Below, one piece after another: positions 23,401 through 35,500 of a DNA stretch of 64,000 nt (the first letter of the stretch is position 1; each line of letters opens with the position of its first letter). The stretch comes from Larimichthys crocea (Eukaryota > Chordata > Actinopteri > Sciaenidae). A program made the position numbers and the translations under genes. The stretch spans positions 15,473,157 to 15,537,156 of the forward strand of contig NC_040018.1 of assembly GCF_000972845.2 (NCBI RefSeq), written 5' to 3'. The notes beneath the pieces were generated by a model. That model was given only the letters and a program-made list of their open reading frames with translations, was not told where the DNA came from and did not search any database.

Positions 23401-26179
23401 ATTTAATATTTAATTGTGTATGCGTACACACAAGACTACACACACACACACACACACTACAAGCACACACAAAGAGCTGCTGGCAGTGTGTTTTTCGCTT
23501 GACTTGTGCTCTCCTGTGACATTTCCTCATTGGCTTGTTTGTCTCAATTATCCCTGCTTATTGGACAGAGATGGTTAACCCATTATCTCACACACAGGGA
23601 GGAGGAAAGGAGAGCAAGAGAGACAAACAGTGAAAGAGAGAGCGCTGGATTCTGGTTCGACCAGCCTTAGGCGTGTTGTGAATCACACAACTGTACAAGG
23701 CATGGACTGGTCTGGCTGGACGCCAACAAAACACACAAGTTGTACATGTATGCAGGCACCAGAGAGCAGCTGAAGGGCCAGTCGAGCACCAGCATCTATT
23801 GGAGGGCCTGAGTTGACCTTCTCCACTCACCAATGGGCTACTGGATTTACCACGCTGTCCTAGGACAAGGCTGCAGCTTTGTGTGTGTGAGTGTTGTAAC
23901 TGTGGGTAAGACCATCATTAGATGTGCCAACATGTGTGTGCCTGTGATGTATGTATGTTGGAAAGCTGCGTGTGTGTATAAGGAGGTTGCCTTGCCCTGT
24001 GTCAGACCTCTGCTGTGTTCAGTAAGTGAGGCGTGCTAATACTGCGTGTGCTCAGGTTTCACGCATCAGCACACAGTCGAAGAGACTTACCCGAGGTCAC
24101 AGACTGTCAAACCCTCCTTCCCTTCACCTCCTCCTCCTCCTCACCCCTACCTCCTCCCCCTCTGTGACTCAAGCTTTCCTTTTCTCTCACTAAATACTTT
24201 ACCTTTTGCCAAGCTTCAGCACTCTATCTTTCAGTTTCCTTTTACTCCCCCCCACACCCACACCCATTTTGATATCAGTCCTCCCCTTCCCTCTGCCTCT
24301 CCTCTTTCTCCTCCTCCCCCCTCCTCCTTACTCCCTGGAGGATTCCATCATGCTCAGTCTTTTAGTATCTTTAATGTCTTTTACCTGTCAACTGAGGAGA
24401 GAATGTGTGAGCAGCTCCCCAACAAAGGAAAAACACCCTCCTGTCATCTCAGAAAACGCTGCAGGGAGGAGGGGGGCAGGGAAGGAGATCGACAAGGGGG
24501 ACATAGGGAGCTAGATAACAAGGGAAGCTGAATAAAAAGGGAAATGTTGAGGGAAGGGGATAGGAAAATGAGGCAGGGTGAATTTTGTACTCTTAATATG
24601 TGTTAAATAAACACAAGCTGTGCCATTCCTGAGCTAGTTAGCGGTTTGAAAATAGCACCTAAATGGCAACATGTCTTAAACATGCGTCATTTTTCAACAC
24701 GTTCATACTGTTGGAGACAACATGCGCCTTCCGTAAACTACTCCTGTACAATGAGCCCTTGTTTTAATGACAAAGAGCGACTCGTGTATGACGTGTCAAA
24801 CTTGCGCACACACGTTTGCCAAAGAACACAGACAAATATACACACATGACCTCTCTAGCTTCAGACAGCTATAGTCTGTGAATCCTCAGCAGCTCAGTTC
24901 AGCTCTACCACGCTCCACAACAGCACCAGCAACACACATTCACACGGGATAAAACTATAAGCCGTACAATCCAATAGGCACCTCACTCAATCTGTGACTG
25001 TCTCTGTATCCCATGCCCAGTTTGTGTGTGTGTGTGTGTGTGTTTGTGTGAGTGAATCCTTTGCTATTACTAATCTGCTGGCACAGCCCCCGTCCTCAGC
25101 GTTTGCCCTCATCTCCGTATTATTCTGGGATTAGCTTGTGTGTTAGCCTAGCCGCAGCCCACAGCCTGAGCTGGGGAGAGGCAGCCATCTTAGAACAATG
25201 CCTATTGATGAAACACTAAGAGGCTTGATTGGATTAATCATCTCTCCCTCTCCTTTTTTTTCCCTTTCTCTAGCTGTCCGTCTTTGTCTCCATTCCCCTT
25301 CTGTTTCTCTTCTGTCCTTCTGCCTTCCCCTACTTTCTTTCAAAGCTCAATAACACACGTGAGCATCCCTGGTGACGAGATGATGCTGTTAACGCCCCCT
25401 TGTTGGATAACGAACGCAAATAACAGGCTGTCGGTTTACGAAGGCACTTCAAGGTAAAAAGTAAACATCTAATTAAAAGGAGAATCAAACAGCTTCCAAC
25501 TGCTTTGGTGGTGTAGTACATTTTACATTACTGTGCTTAAGTGGCAGGCCCCTCCTCGCTGAGAGCGAAAACACCGCCTCTTGTAGTGGCTGATTATGAT
25601 TACAATGTAGAATCCGATCATATGCGAGAGGTTGAGGGGAAAACTATGATAGGAGACGCATACATGAAGGTTGTGTCTTTTCTTTCTATGAAACACATGA
25701 ACGACAGTTGCCAAAATGTGAGGGAGAGCAGAGAGGAATAAGGGTGAATCTCTGCAGATTTGGCCTGTGTTTAGTTGGGGCACTCTACCAAGTGGCAGTC
25801 GCTCGCCGGGGCGGCCTCTGGCCCGCTGTCCCCACCAATCACATTCCAGCCCCAACTACGCCAGCGTGGACCCACAGCAACCCTCCAGTCTGGTGCCAAA
25901 CACCCGCACACACACACAGACACGCACACTCACAGGCAACCACAGCTCATATAAACACCGCAGCCAACTCCATTTTCAAACATGGATAACAACTGAATTA
26001 ACACTCTGTGATCCTCTGCCAAAGCAGAAGGATGCTCCTTTATACATTCAAACACACATGCATATACGCAAACAAGTACACGTATCCACAAACACGCATA
26101 CACACACACATATACAAGGGGCTGTCTGGGTGGAGTTATCTGTGGTTAGATTTTAAATGCCTCATCCAGTCCTTCTCTC

Positions 26180-26181
<2 letters not shown>
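20488..26181. other. Long unique non-coding stretch
   Basis: It is mostly repeat-free and AT-leaning from 20500 to 22650. A G-rich run follows at 22699-22715, then short CA/TG arrays (23434-23458, 25023-25044), a C/T-rich tract at 24110-24350 and a CpG-richer patch at about 25790-25870. No frame gives a recognisable protein. Confidence 0.5.
22699..22715 (+). other. Possible G-quadruplex sequence
   Basis: G6-T-G6-T-G3 on the plus strand: dense guanine tracts with single-base loops. Confidence 0.5.

Positions 26182-26213
<32 letters not shown>
26182..26213. repeat. (TC)n microsatellite
   Basis: Homopyrimidine TC array of about 32 bp. Confidence 0.95.
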
Positions 26214-26215
<2 letters not shown>

Positions 26216-29032
26216 GGCTCTCTGCTCTCACTCTGCCTTTTCTGCTGCTGCAAAGATAAAAGCAAATGACTGTCTTATGCCGGTGTTGTTAGCGTTAAAG
26301 CTATTCAGACGGTGACTCTTCTGTGTGACGCTACGGTGTTTGGAATGCAAAAATTGGGTTGAGAACAAGGGTGGTGAGGGGTAAGGTCGCCTAAGATGAG
26401 GGGAGGGAAGGCAGAAGCAGTTTGATAAAGCAGCTGGGACATCATTTGTTCCCTAACCTGAAGCACAAACCACTTGATCTGAATGCATCTCATTTACATT
26501 TACAATAATAATGACCACACATACACCTCCTCCCCTTTCTCCTCCTCATCTCTTTTAGAAATCTTTTCCGTTTTTTTTTCTCCCTGTGTCTTCCCTCCCT
26601 GACTCTGTTCCCTCCCCTGTTATTTCCTCCATCCATGGCCGAAAATGGTTGTCTTTCTCTATAATCCTCTGATCACATCACCGGTCTAATCTGACCACTT
26701 CTCTGCCTCCCTAATTCCTCCGTCTTTCTTTTCCTCCCCTACTTGTCTCTTTGCCAATTTTTCTTAGCTTTAGGCACACACAAACACACACAGATCTGAG
26801 ACCGGTTTTGTTTTTGTTTTTCAAACAAACCAATTGTCACAGCTATGGTTATTTAAGCATGTTTTGTCTGTTGAAAATCACAGTGGAAGAAAAAATTGTA
26901 AGCCACTAAAAACAGAGAGAGGCAATCACCTGACATCACAGCTATTCATCCTGCAGAGAGCAGAGAGCTGTCTGGTCCTCCAGCAGCACGAAGAGGAAAG
27001 GCCTTCCAAGAATCCCTCCTCTCTGTCCTCTCTCTGTCTTTTTCCACAGATTAAACTGTCCAGCAGACATATAAATCTCTGCTCTCACTGTGGAGAAATG
27101 CTCTCTGTGGATCATTTATGCATGACACAAAAAAGGAGATAAACCTTGGTAAAGCTCTCATTAAACGACCTAAACCAATGCTACACACACTACGTTTAGT
27201 GGTAGCAGTAACAATGTGTGCTTTTTGTGCTGTGAGAAATGAGATAATGTTGAACTGTAAGTTTACATTACCCAGGGAGCAAGTGTGAGTTGTCTTGGTT
27301 GTGCTGCTTGTTAAGGTGTCATGATCATTTATAGCTGAGGTCAAAACAACTCTCTCCTTTACTAGAAGATGGGAGGAGAGGGGGAGAGGAAGGGGCTCAG
27401 GGGAGGAGAACTAGAGAAAGAAAAAAACATTGGAAGGGGGGGGGGGGCTTCAGATAGCTTCAAAGGGTCTTGCTGTAACCATGGTGCTGCTGAGCTTGGT
27501 CACCGTGGGAACAGACCTTCCACAATGTTGAGGAAGGGGATAAGCATTTTTGTAATAGGGGGGCTGTTTCCCCAAGCCCCCCTCTGTCACAGTTCACTGC
27601 TCACACAAACATAATGTTTTATCACTTTAAGAGCTAATAATCAAGTCATTTGTGACAAACAAAATATAAGAAATCAATAATAAATGGTAATAAACAAGTA
27701 GGTATTGAATAGACAATAATGTAGACTTTGCAGTACAGCAGATTATAAGGGACTTTGAACTCTCTGTAATGCTGCCTATAAAACATCAGTCCAACATTCA
27801 CTAAAACGCCCAGCAGCACCACGGCTGCAGCACAAATATTTTCATAATCCATCTTTCATTCATGGAAACAGAAAACATAACGACATATGTCCTAAAGTTG
27901 CTTATCTTGTCTGACATACAGTCTAAAGCCTTCAATGTTCACTTACATTGAAATGAGAGGGTACAAACAACTAAATACATAACACATATAATTTTAAAAT
28001 TTGGTGACAAACAACTATCTTCATTGTCCATAAAATACCGATGCCATTTTTGAATAACTGATTAGCGATAGATCTTTTTATTCTAGAAAATGTAAAACAA
28101 AAACAACTCCTGTCCTAAAACTGGTTGTTATCTATCTTGTCTGGCAGATTGTAATGAGAACTCAGTGTTAGTTAATGATAGTATAAAGGGAGAAAAAGCT
28201 TTCTGTCTATAATAAGATGTTTGGTATTTTTTCTTGATAAATTACTTCAATTGCACACACAACCGCTTTAACACTACAGTCAACCTTGGTTGATGTATGT
28301 CTGTGTGTACGTGCTCTAATGAAATGTGTTCACATCACCTAACATTAGTAAAAAATAACAACTCATCCAGTATTAATCAGTTCTTACTATATTCTGTTCC
28401 AGGGACTGATTAACACTTCAACCCACAAGATGGAAACGCATCTACAGTATTTTACTTTTCTTTGGCAGCGTTTCCAAAGTGTGTGTAAATCCTGCTTGAC
28501 AGTTGGATGGAACCAGCTTGTGTCTCCGAGCAGGAACCTCTCCTATTAGATACAGATGATGAGCAGAGTTTTCCAAAGGTCTTTTAGAGAGGGAGAGAAC
28601 GACGAAACAGAGACTCTTCTGTTTCAGGACAATGTTATTGCAAAATTAGCTTCATCAATCTCGCTGACCGCATTGGCAAGACCAATCCTTATTCTCAGGC
28701 CGGATCTGTGTGCGTGTGTGTATGTGTGTGTGTCCGACCCTGCTGTCTCAACAGTACCCAGTAATACCATCTTCAATATGGTCCCACAGTGAGTAGAAGC
28801 TGTGTGATTTAGATGATATTTGTTTGCATGGACAGAGCATAAAGTGTACTTGTGTGCATGCATGTGTGTGTGTGTGTGTGTGTGTGTGGGATTGATTTCC
28901 TGTCAACAAACAGGCTGAATCTATCAAAGGAAGACAGGCACTTTTAGCAGTGACCACTGCAGCAGGATTTATAGCACTCTTAACGATCACACCCTCAATT
29001 AGACCTGCAGAATAGTGCTGTGTGTGTGCGTG

Positions 29033-29064
<32 letters not shown>

Positions 29065-31314
29065 ATAATAACTACTACACAGAATAGTAGGATGAAGGGG
29101 TTATGAGTAAGTGCTGCAACACTTCGATTTCCCCTCTTGCTGTGATGTCACTGAATTTATTGCTAGCTCTTGCTTAACACCATACTCATCATAAATCAGA
29201 CACACACATGCACGAATATGCTCAGAGTCACACACACGTCGCTGTCTGTTCGTGTCGGGCTTATGATGAGGAGTAGAGCGGAGAGGGACTGTGATGAGGA
29301 GGAAACAAACAGAGCGTGAAGACGGATGACGGATGGCTCCTCTCATTCAACGAGCCAGTCTGAGATGAACATACACTTAGGCAATACGTTCCCCGGTCTC
29401 AGCCTCCATCTTCCTGTCTCCTCTGCTGCGACAGATAACTAACACCATGGCACCTTGATGTGCTGATAGTACCACTGCGGACCAGCAGCAAAAAGATGAT
29501 TCCTAGGCTGATAGGCTGACTGTCGCACACCAGCAGTAGTAGAGATGTGAGTCGTGGGATGACGCTACTAGCAGAGTGATGACTCCCACTGTGTGAAGAA
29601 TGGGTATAATAGAGGAAGGCCCACTCAAAGTCGAGCAGTGAGCAGTGGCAGGGGCGCTGGAGGTGACCAGAGGGGAGAGTAATTGCCTCACCACACTCAA
29701 GGTGCTTGAAATGATCTGTGACCTGTTCCAAGTGTGTGCGCTTGAAGGGAGGTGGGGGGGGCGACAGACGTAGTGTGTGAGAGAGGCATTGAGCAAGAGA
29801 GAGAAATGACCGTTGCAAATGCCCATTTCCTGTCACCGCGGGGTCATGCCTGAGCACCGCCAGAAAGTGTGGGACGGAGCGGAAGGTGGAATAACGGAGG
29901 GATAATCTTGTCTGAGCTCCAGTGAGAGAGGGCAGGGGGCTTGTTATGAGAAAATGAGAGGGGAGAGGTGGAGGAAAGGAGAGCCACGGGCCACTGAAGA
30001 CACCTCAGCTACACATAATAGCAGGCAGTGGTGAGGGGAATGCAAGTGGAGTAGAGGTTAGAGTGTACACATGCACACATATGTTCAACATGACACTTTT
30101 GACTACATATACCTCATGATCAATGGTACAACATGACTTTTCCTGGTGATTTCTGTTGGTGCACATGAGTAAATTTTAAGAAAGGAAATATATAATAATG
30201 AAATGATGATGACCATAGTTTATTTTGCAATAATTTCTAGGCTTATATCCTGATAACAAAATAATATTCATATTTATAGTGTTGTATTTACACCAGGCAG
30301 TTCTCCTTCTGCTTTCCTCTGTAGAAAAAGTCTAATATCACTACAATAATCCTTTATCAAAATGTGGCCTTAGTGTCTGCCTCACTGTTTCTTCTTTTTT
30401 TTTTTAATATGTCTCTAATAAGTAGGTGGCACAATTGCAGGCTGAAGAGAGAATATGAGGATATACAGAAGGTATGGGGAAATAGAGAGAGACCAGGAAA
30501 AAAAGCACAATGTTTGTGTTTTCTACGCTCAACTCTCAATTTTCCGGACTCCTATTTTTCTTCTACCTCTCCCTTCTCATCATTTTCTTCCTGTAACTGC
30601 CCTCTCCAACAGAAAGCCTCTAATCAGAAGGTATCTGCTGGATTGTGTCCTAGAAACAAAAAAAAAGATTGTGTGTCAGTGGTTTACACAGACTACCGTG
30701 AACATGTATATGTCCTCATATTTGTTTTCTCTTTCTCCTTCCTTCCTGTTTCTCCCGTTTGTTCCTCACTTTATCCCTCACTGACTTACATGCTTCACTT
30801 CCACTGCTGTAATCTCAACAGCATTTGCTGAGCTAATTAATGGGGCAGAGACAACTCCTCCTCTTTGTCTCTTGCGCACATGGATAACTACATCAAGAAA
30901 GGGAGGTTCCAGTGTAAGAAAAGGCCGGAGTGTGAAAGAAACAGAAGGAGAGATTGAACTTTCTTCCGTTTAGTGCCAGGAAAATAACACCACAAGACAG
31001 ACGTAAAGGAGTAATTTAATAAAGTAGTCGACTTGACATTTATCTCATACAAGTCTTGCTAATAAATTCTCCATGTTAAATATAAATATATTATTAAATA
31101 ATATAAATTATATGTAGTACTGGCTGCAAATACGTTAATCTCACACTTTACATGTTATGTATTATTGTTACAATTATATGACATCATTATATATTATTTT
31201 TCATAACTACAATATTAAAAAAAATCAAAACTATTAGATGAGTGAGGGTGTATCTTTCTCGTTTTTTCATATAAAATGTGATTCATTCAGAAACATTACA
31301 GAATTTGTCCTTCC
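26214..31314. other. Long unique non-coding stretch
   Basis: Contains a G12 run at 27436-27447, short TG arrays at 28864-28887 and 29037-29063, and AT-rich sequence at 27600-28450 and 31020-31230. The stretch 29390-29870 is open on the minus strand in two overlapping frames, but neither shows a domain. No gene is recognised. Confidence 0.5.
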
Positions 31315-31660
31315 AGCCACTAGAGGCAGATAAGCAACACATGAAATACTTCTGATTTTTGCAAATATGATCCAAACCACATTTGGAGGTGGTTTGAAAC
31401 ATGTTTTCCAAACGGATCTCTTTTTCTGAGCCTTTTGAGTGTCACAAAACATGTCAAACTGTGAGAGTGTGAGAGTGATGGAAGTGTATCAGAGCAGCTG
31501 AGTGGAGCCATGATGCTACCTGGCACACGTGTATGGAGGACAACAGCGTATGTTGTTACAGGTAGCTATGTTGCTACTATAGTAACCCACACAGATAGGT
31601 TGGTGATGTCTGGACACACAAATCCAATCTGATCACTTGCAGGTAACAGTGGGGTCAGTC
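31315..31660. mobile_element. Possible DNA-transposon-derived repeat
   Basis: Contains a perfect short hairpin, AAACCAC - ATTTGGA - GTGGTTT, near 31376-31397. It also has phrases such as CACACAAATCCAATCTGATC (31614-31633) that resemble non-autonomous fish DNA transposons as I remember them. No clear terminal inverted repeats or target duplication were found, so this is tentative. Confidence 0.3.
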
Positions 31661-33552
31661 TGTATTAAAGATATGATTTGAGAAATGAATCTAATTTAAA
31701 CAAAGCCAAAGTGAATTATTGAAGCTTCATGAGGTCCTGCACACCTGAAAACCACTGAGTGAGATTATAGCCTAACTACTCCGAAAAATGCTAAGCACCT
31801 ACAGTCATACAGCCATAACACCACCATGAATTTACTAGCAGTACATGGTAGATATTGGTTTTTACATTTGTATTACTTATTTTAAGGTCTGTGCAGTCTC
31901 TCAAGAAAGCTAGGCTAGGCTTTTTCTACCTCCCTCCTGTCTCATGAAGGGCAAGTTGCCAAGTTACGTGCCTCTTATTGCTGGGTTCATCTGGTCAATA
32001 ACATTCACGTAAAAAAGGGTGAGAGCAAGCTTAAGTTGATGACAGCAAATTGTAGAACAAGAACAGACAAAGACAAAGAATCAGAGAAAGGCAGAGAGAA
32101 AAACAGATGTACTGTATCTGCAGGAGAGCAAAAAGCAAGGCTCTTAAGCAGACACTATACTGAGTAAAATGTCACCTCATTATCAGAGGAGAACAGCCAG
32201 CCTCACTTTCTCTCTGCCACCCGAGAAACATGATACCCAACGTATTTGCACCCAGAGAGCACAAGATGTGTAGGTCAGTCTGCACGAGGGCATTAAGAAT
32301 AATGTCTCACTCTATCACATCCAAAGAACCTCATGATAAACCATTAGTATCTCTTCCCTGTGATTAATAAAATAAGGCAATTTACATATTTTAAACTATG
32401 GCAAATTTAAAATGTAATCACTCTGTCTTGACATATGAATTAGAATCCTGTGAAACCACGGATTTAAAGAGTGTTTGATCAAACAAACAGTGATAATAAG
32501 ATTGATAATGTTTTCAGGGAATAAAGCTTTTATTTTATTTTATTATTTATTATGTATTTATTATTTTTAAAACTGAATCAAATTGGTCCCTGCAAAATAA
32601 AAGGATTGCTTGTACTGTTGATCATATTCAGAATTAATAATCCTCTTTATACTTTTTTTTTTTCTTTTTGAGATTTTTAGCCAATTTTGCCTCAAGGTTT
32701 TGGTTCACAGCTTAAAGTAAATAATGGAGGCCACTTTATTTTTAATTAGACTTGAAGTGCAGAAGAAGCATATTACATATATATAATATTTTTCTTACTG
32801 AGTTTGCACCAAGGTCAACATTTCAGATGTCAGAAAAAGAAGCACTTCAGGTGCGGTTGAATGCACTCTGGTACAAATAAACTGGTGTGTATACACAATC
32901 TAAGTTCCAGACAGCCAGCTCCACATCACCTGTATTGTGTTCTGTACAAAGCTACTGATCTCATATATTTTGTGTTCTCACCCAAATCTGTCCAACAATT
33001 TGTCATATTTTTCATCAGACCACCTCTACACTCATGTTCCATGTTGCTATTTGTGTCCTTTAAGAAATGGAAACTCTAGGCAGCAATAAACCACAATATG
33101 AAACATCATATATACTCAATGCTCGATCACAGACAACAGAGAAACCAAGCTGAGAGACCAAGAAAATTCTTTAGAAACAATCATTAGTTACGGATCCCAA
33201 GTCTTTCATCCCCAGTTGATTTTCGCTTCTATTTAATCCATCTTATTTTCTGCTTCCTAACTATATCGTCTTCTCTTCTTTGTTATATCCCTTTGCAATC
33301 CAAACCAGACTGAAACACTCTCACTATATTTACAAAGTGTCACGCTAAAATTTTTCCTGCTTTCTCCCTATGACCTGTTCATTTGTACTCAGTTTGGACA
33401 TGGACACACATGCCCAAACTACAAGGTGTCGTGTTGTTGTTATGCACATATTTGATTGGTCGAACCAGACAGAGAGAATAATGAACAAGTCTGCATGACA
33501 AATTCTGTTTGTAGAGTACCACCATACCAGCTGAGTCTGGACGTGTCCTTAT

Positions 33553-33556
<4 letters not shown>
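31661..33556. other. AT-rich unique non-coding DNA
   Basis: A TTTTA/TTTAT-rich patch lies at 32525-32572, with a T-run near 32657. No exon or RNA gene is seen. Confidence 0.55.

Positions 33557-33598
<42 letters not shown>
33557..33598. repeat. (TG)n microsatellite
   Basis: Perfect TG array of about 42 bp. Confidence 0.96.
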
Positions 33599-33600
<2 letters not shown>

Positions 33601-34444
33601 TGTATGTGTGTGTGTTTGTACGCAACTGCAGTAAATCCACATATACAGAGAATGCTGTATTAGCTGTGAGACCACTAAGCAATATGTATCCTGTACAAGC
33701 TTCACAATATTATATTTTCTCAGTTTTATAGTCACACAGAATTTATCTGACATTCAGCACTTTTTGTATGTATTTATTATTGACCACATTTAGTGTATTT
33801 AGTCAATAACTTTCAGAATTTTATGTAAGCAAACCCCTAAGCTGTTAATGCAAACCCAACTTCTTTTACGTGCTTCAGATAAATGCATTATTGCAGAGAG
33901 ACTTTATTAAGCTTTTACAGGGAAACAGCTGCAGGAAGCGATGAGATGCAGTCTTTGGGAAGTAATTAACTGGACTTTTTATGGCTTTTATTTTAGTGTA
34001 GCCCCAGTCACATCACCAACTTAAGACAAGCCTTATTCTTTGCCACTGATGTCACACTCTGCACTGCCAGGAAACCCTTTTTAGAAATCCATTAAGCTAA
34101 ACTGAGTCATAAGATGAATCAATATTATAATACACAAAACAGATTCGTGTTTTGTCTTGGCTTTACTCTGCATAATGAAATTCAACCATTTGTTATATTC
34201 AGGATCAAGCAAGATGTGTTTGAGAAAAAAGTCCCAGATTGTGTTCATTAATGTTACATCAGTGTAAAGGTGATGAGTCAGAGCAGGTCAGAGATAAAGA
34301 TCGTCACTGTGTGTCATTTTTTCCCCAACCTCCCTCCTCTCCTTTCTTTCCTCCTTGAATCATTGTCACCTATCTTACTTGAACCTTTGATCTTTGTTAC
34401 CTTCACGATCTCTCTCTCTGTCTCTCTGTCTGTCTGTCTCTCTC

Positions 34445-34479
<35 letters not shown>

Positions 34480-35380
34480 TGCTATCTCTCTGTATTCTCA
34501 CCTCACACACACTCACACACTCACACACACCTACACACAGAAACAACCCAGGAGCCATATGGATGCAGGTGGTGCTGCAGGGAGAGCCGAGCAGGGGGAG
34601 GTTATTGATGTCTGCTCTCACAAAGCCAAGGTCTAGGCCATGAATTGCAAAGTCCAGCCTCCACCAGCCCCAGACATTAGCAGCCTCAGATAAGACATGA
34701 AGGATCACCTGCATTATAGGAAAAACAGCTTCACTGCATTACCCCCACTCCCCCCACCCACAAACAAGCCTCACTGATATCACACATACACACAAAAGAC
34801 ATGCACATGTACACGTACTCTTTCCAAGGTTTGCCTTTGTGCAATTTTGTTTTGTAATGGAGGAAATTGTGTACTACTGCACTTGTGTACTTCACGATTT
34901 GAGATCAGATGCAAGAAATGGAAGTAAAGTAAGGTCATTAGGCAACGGATGGGAAAGAGGAAGAAACTATGTATTCATCTACTTTATCAAAAAGATTAAC
35001 TACCAAATTCTTATGTGTAGATGTAGGTTATTGTCAAATTTTTAAAGAGTGATCAGAGTGAAAAATGACCTATGTGTTGTAAAAAGCCCATCTTATCCTC
35101 CTTATTTTTAAGAATATGCAAGCTGTATTTTATTAATGCAGAACTATTGAGCTCTCACACATATCTAAGTAGTTTATCTACTTAAGTATGGAGCTGTGAT
35201 TCATGAGTAAATGCAAATAATGGCTGGGAAGCCTATCAGCACATATTCAGTGTTCAAAGTTCAATGATGAACGAATTGGGATCAACATCCTAAGTCCAAA
35301 ATGAAGGGCAATTAACTTGGTCCTGAATGTTACATTATTCAAAGGAGACCTCACAGCCATCATCCAATAAGCATTACTTT
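33599..35380. other. Non-coding DNA with CT/CTGT repeats
   Basis: A TCTC/TCTG pyrimidine array lies at 34410-34480 and CA runs at about 34503-34540. The rest is unique. The frames here are repeat-driven. Confidence 0.55.
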
Positions 35381-35500
35381 TGACCTTTGCCCATGCTGAT
35401 CTGAGGTCAGAGGGCTCAGTCTAGTGACTGCCTGTGGCCTCTTGCCTGGACCCTTCAGGTCAATAGAGTTCAAAGGTCAAGCGGCAGCCTCTGAGTCACT
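35381..35500. promoter_or_regulatory. Cluster of nuclear-receptor-type direct repeats
   Basis: TGACCTTTGCCCA (35381-35393) is a near-consensus DR1 on the minus strand. On the plus strand, AGGTCA (35457-35462), a 4-base spacer, AGTTCA (35467-35472), one base and AGGTCA (35474-35479) form an overlapping DR4 and DR1. TGAGTCA, an AP-1 core, follows at about 35492. DR1 sites bind HNF4, COUP-TF and RXR/PPAR, and DR4 sites bind TR, LXR or PXR/CAR with RXR. The composite suggests an enhancer but is not proven. Confidence 0.45.

Noticed and set aside
25767..26156. Plus-strand frame with protein-like composition at its start (about 25770-25900)
   Set aside because: No pyrimidine tract at the putative acceptor, no recognised domain, and it runs into CA repeats.
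29399..29857. 152-codon minus-strand frame
   Set aside because: A second minus-strand frame is also open here; neither gives a domain.
31315..31332. CTCF-like GCCACTAGAGGCAG
   Set aside because: One base is missing from the GGG part of the core, so the match breaks in the most informative positions.
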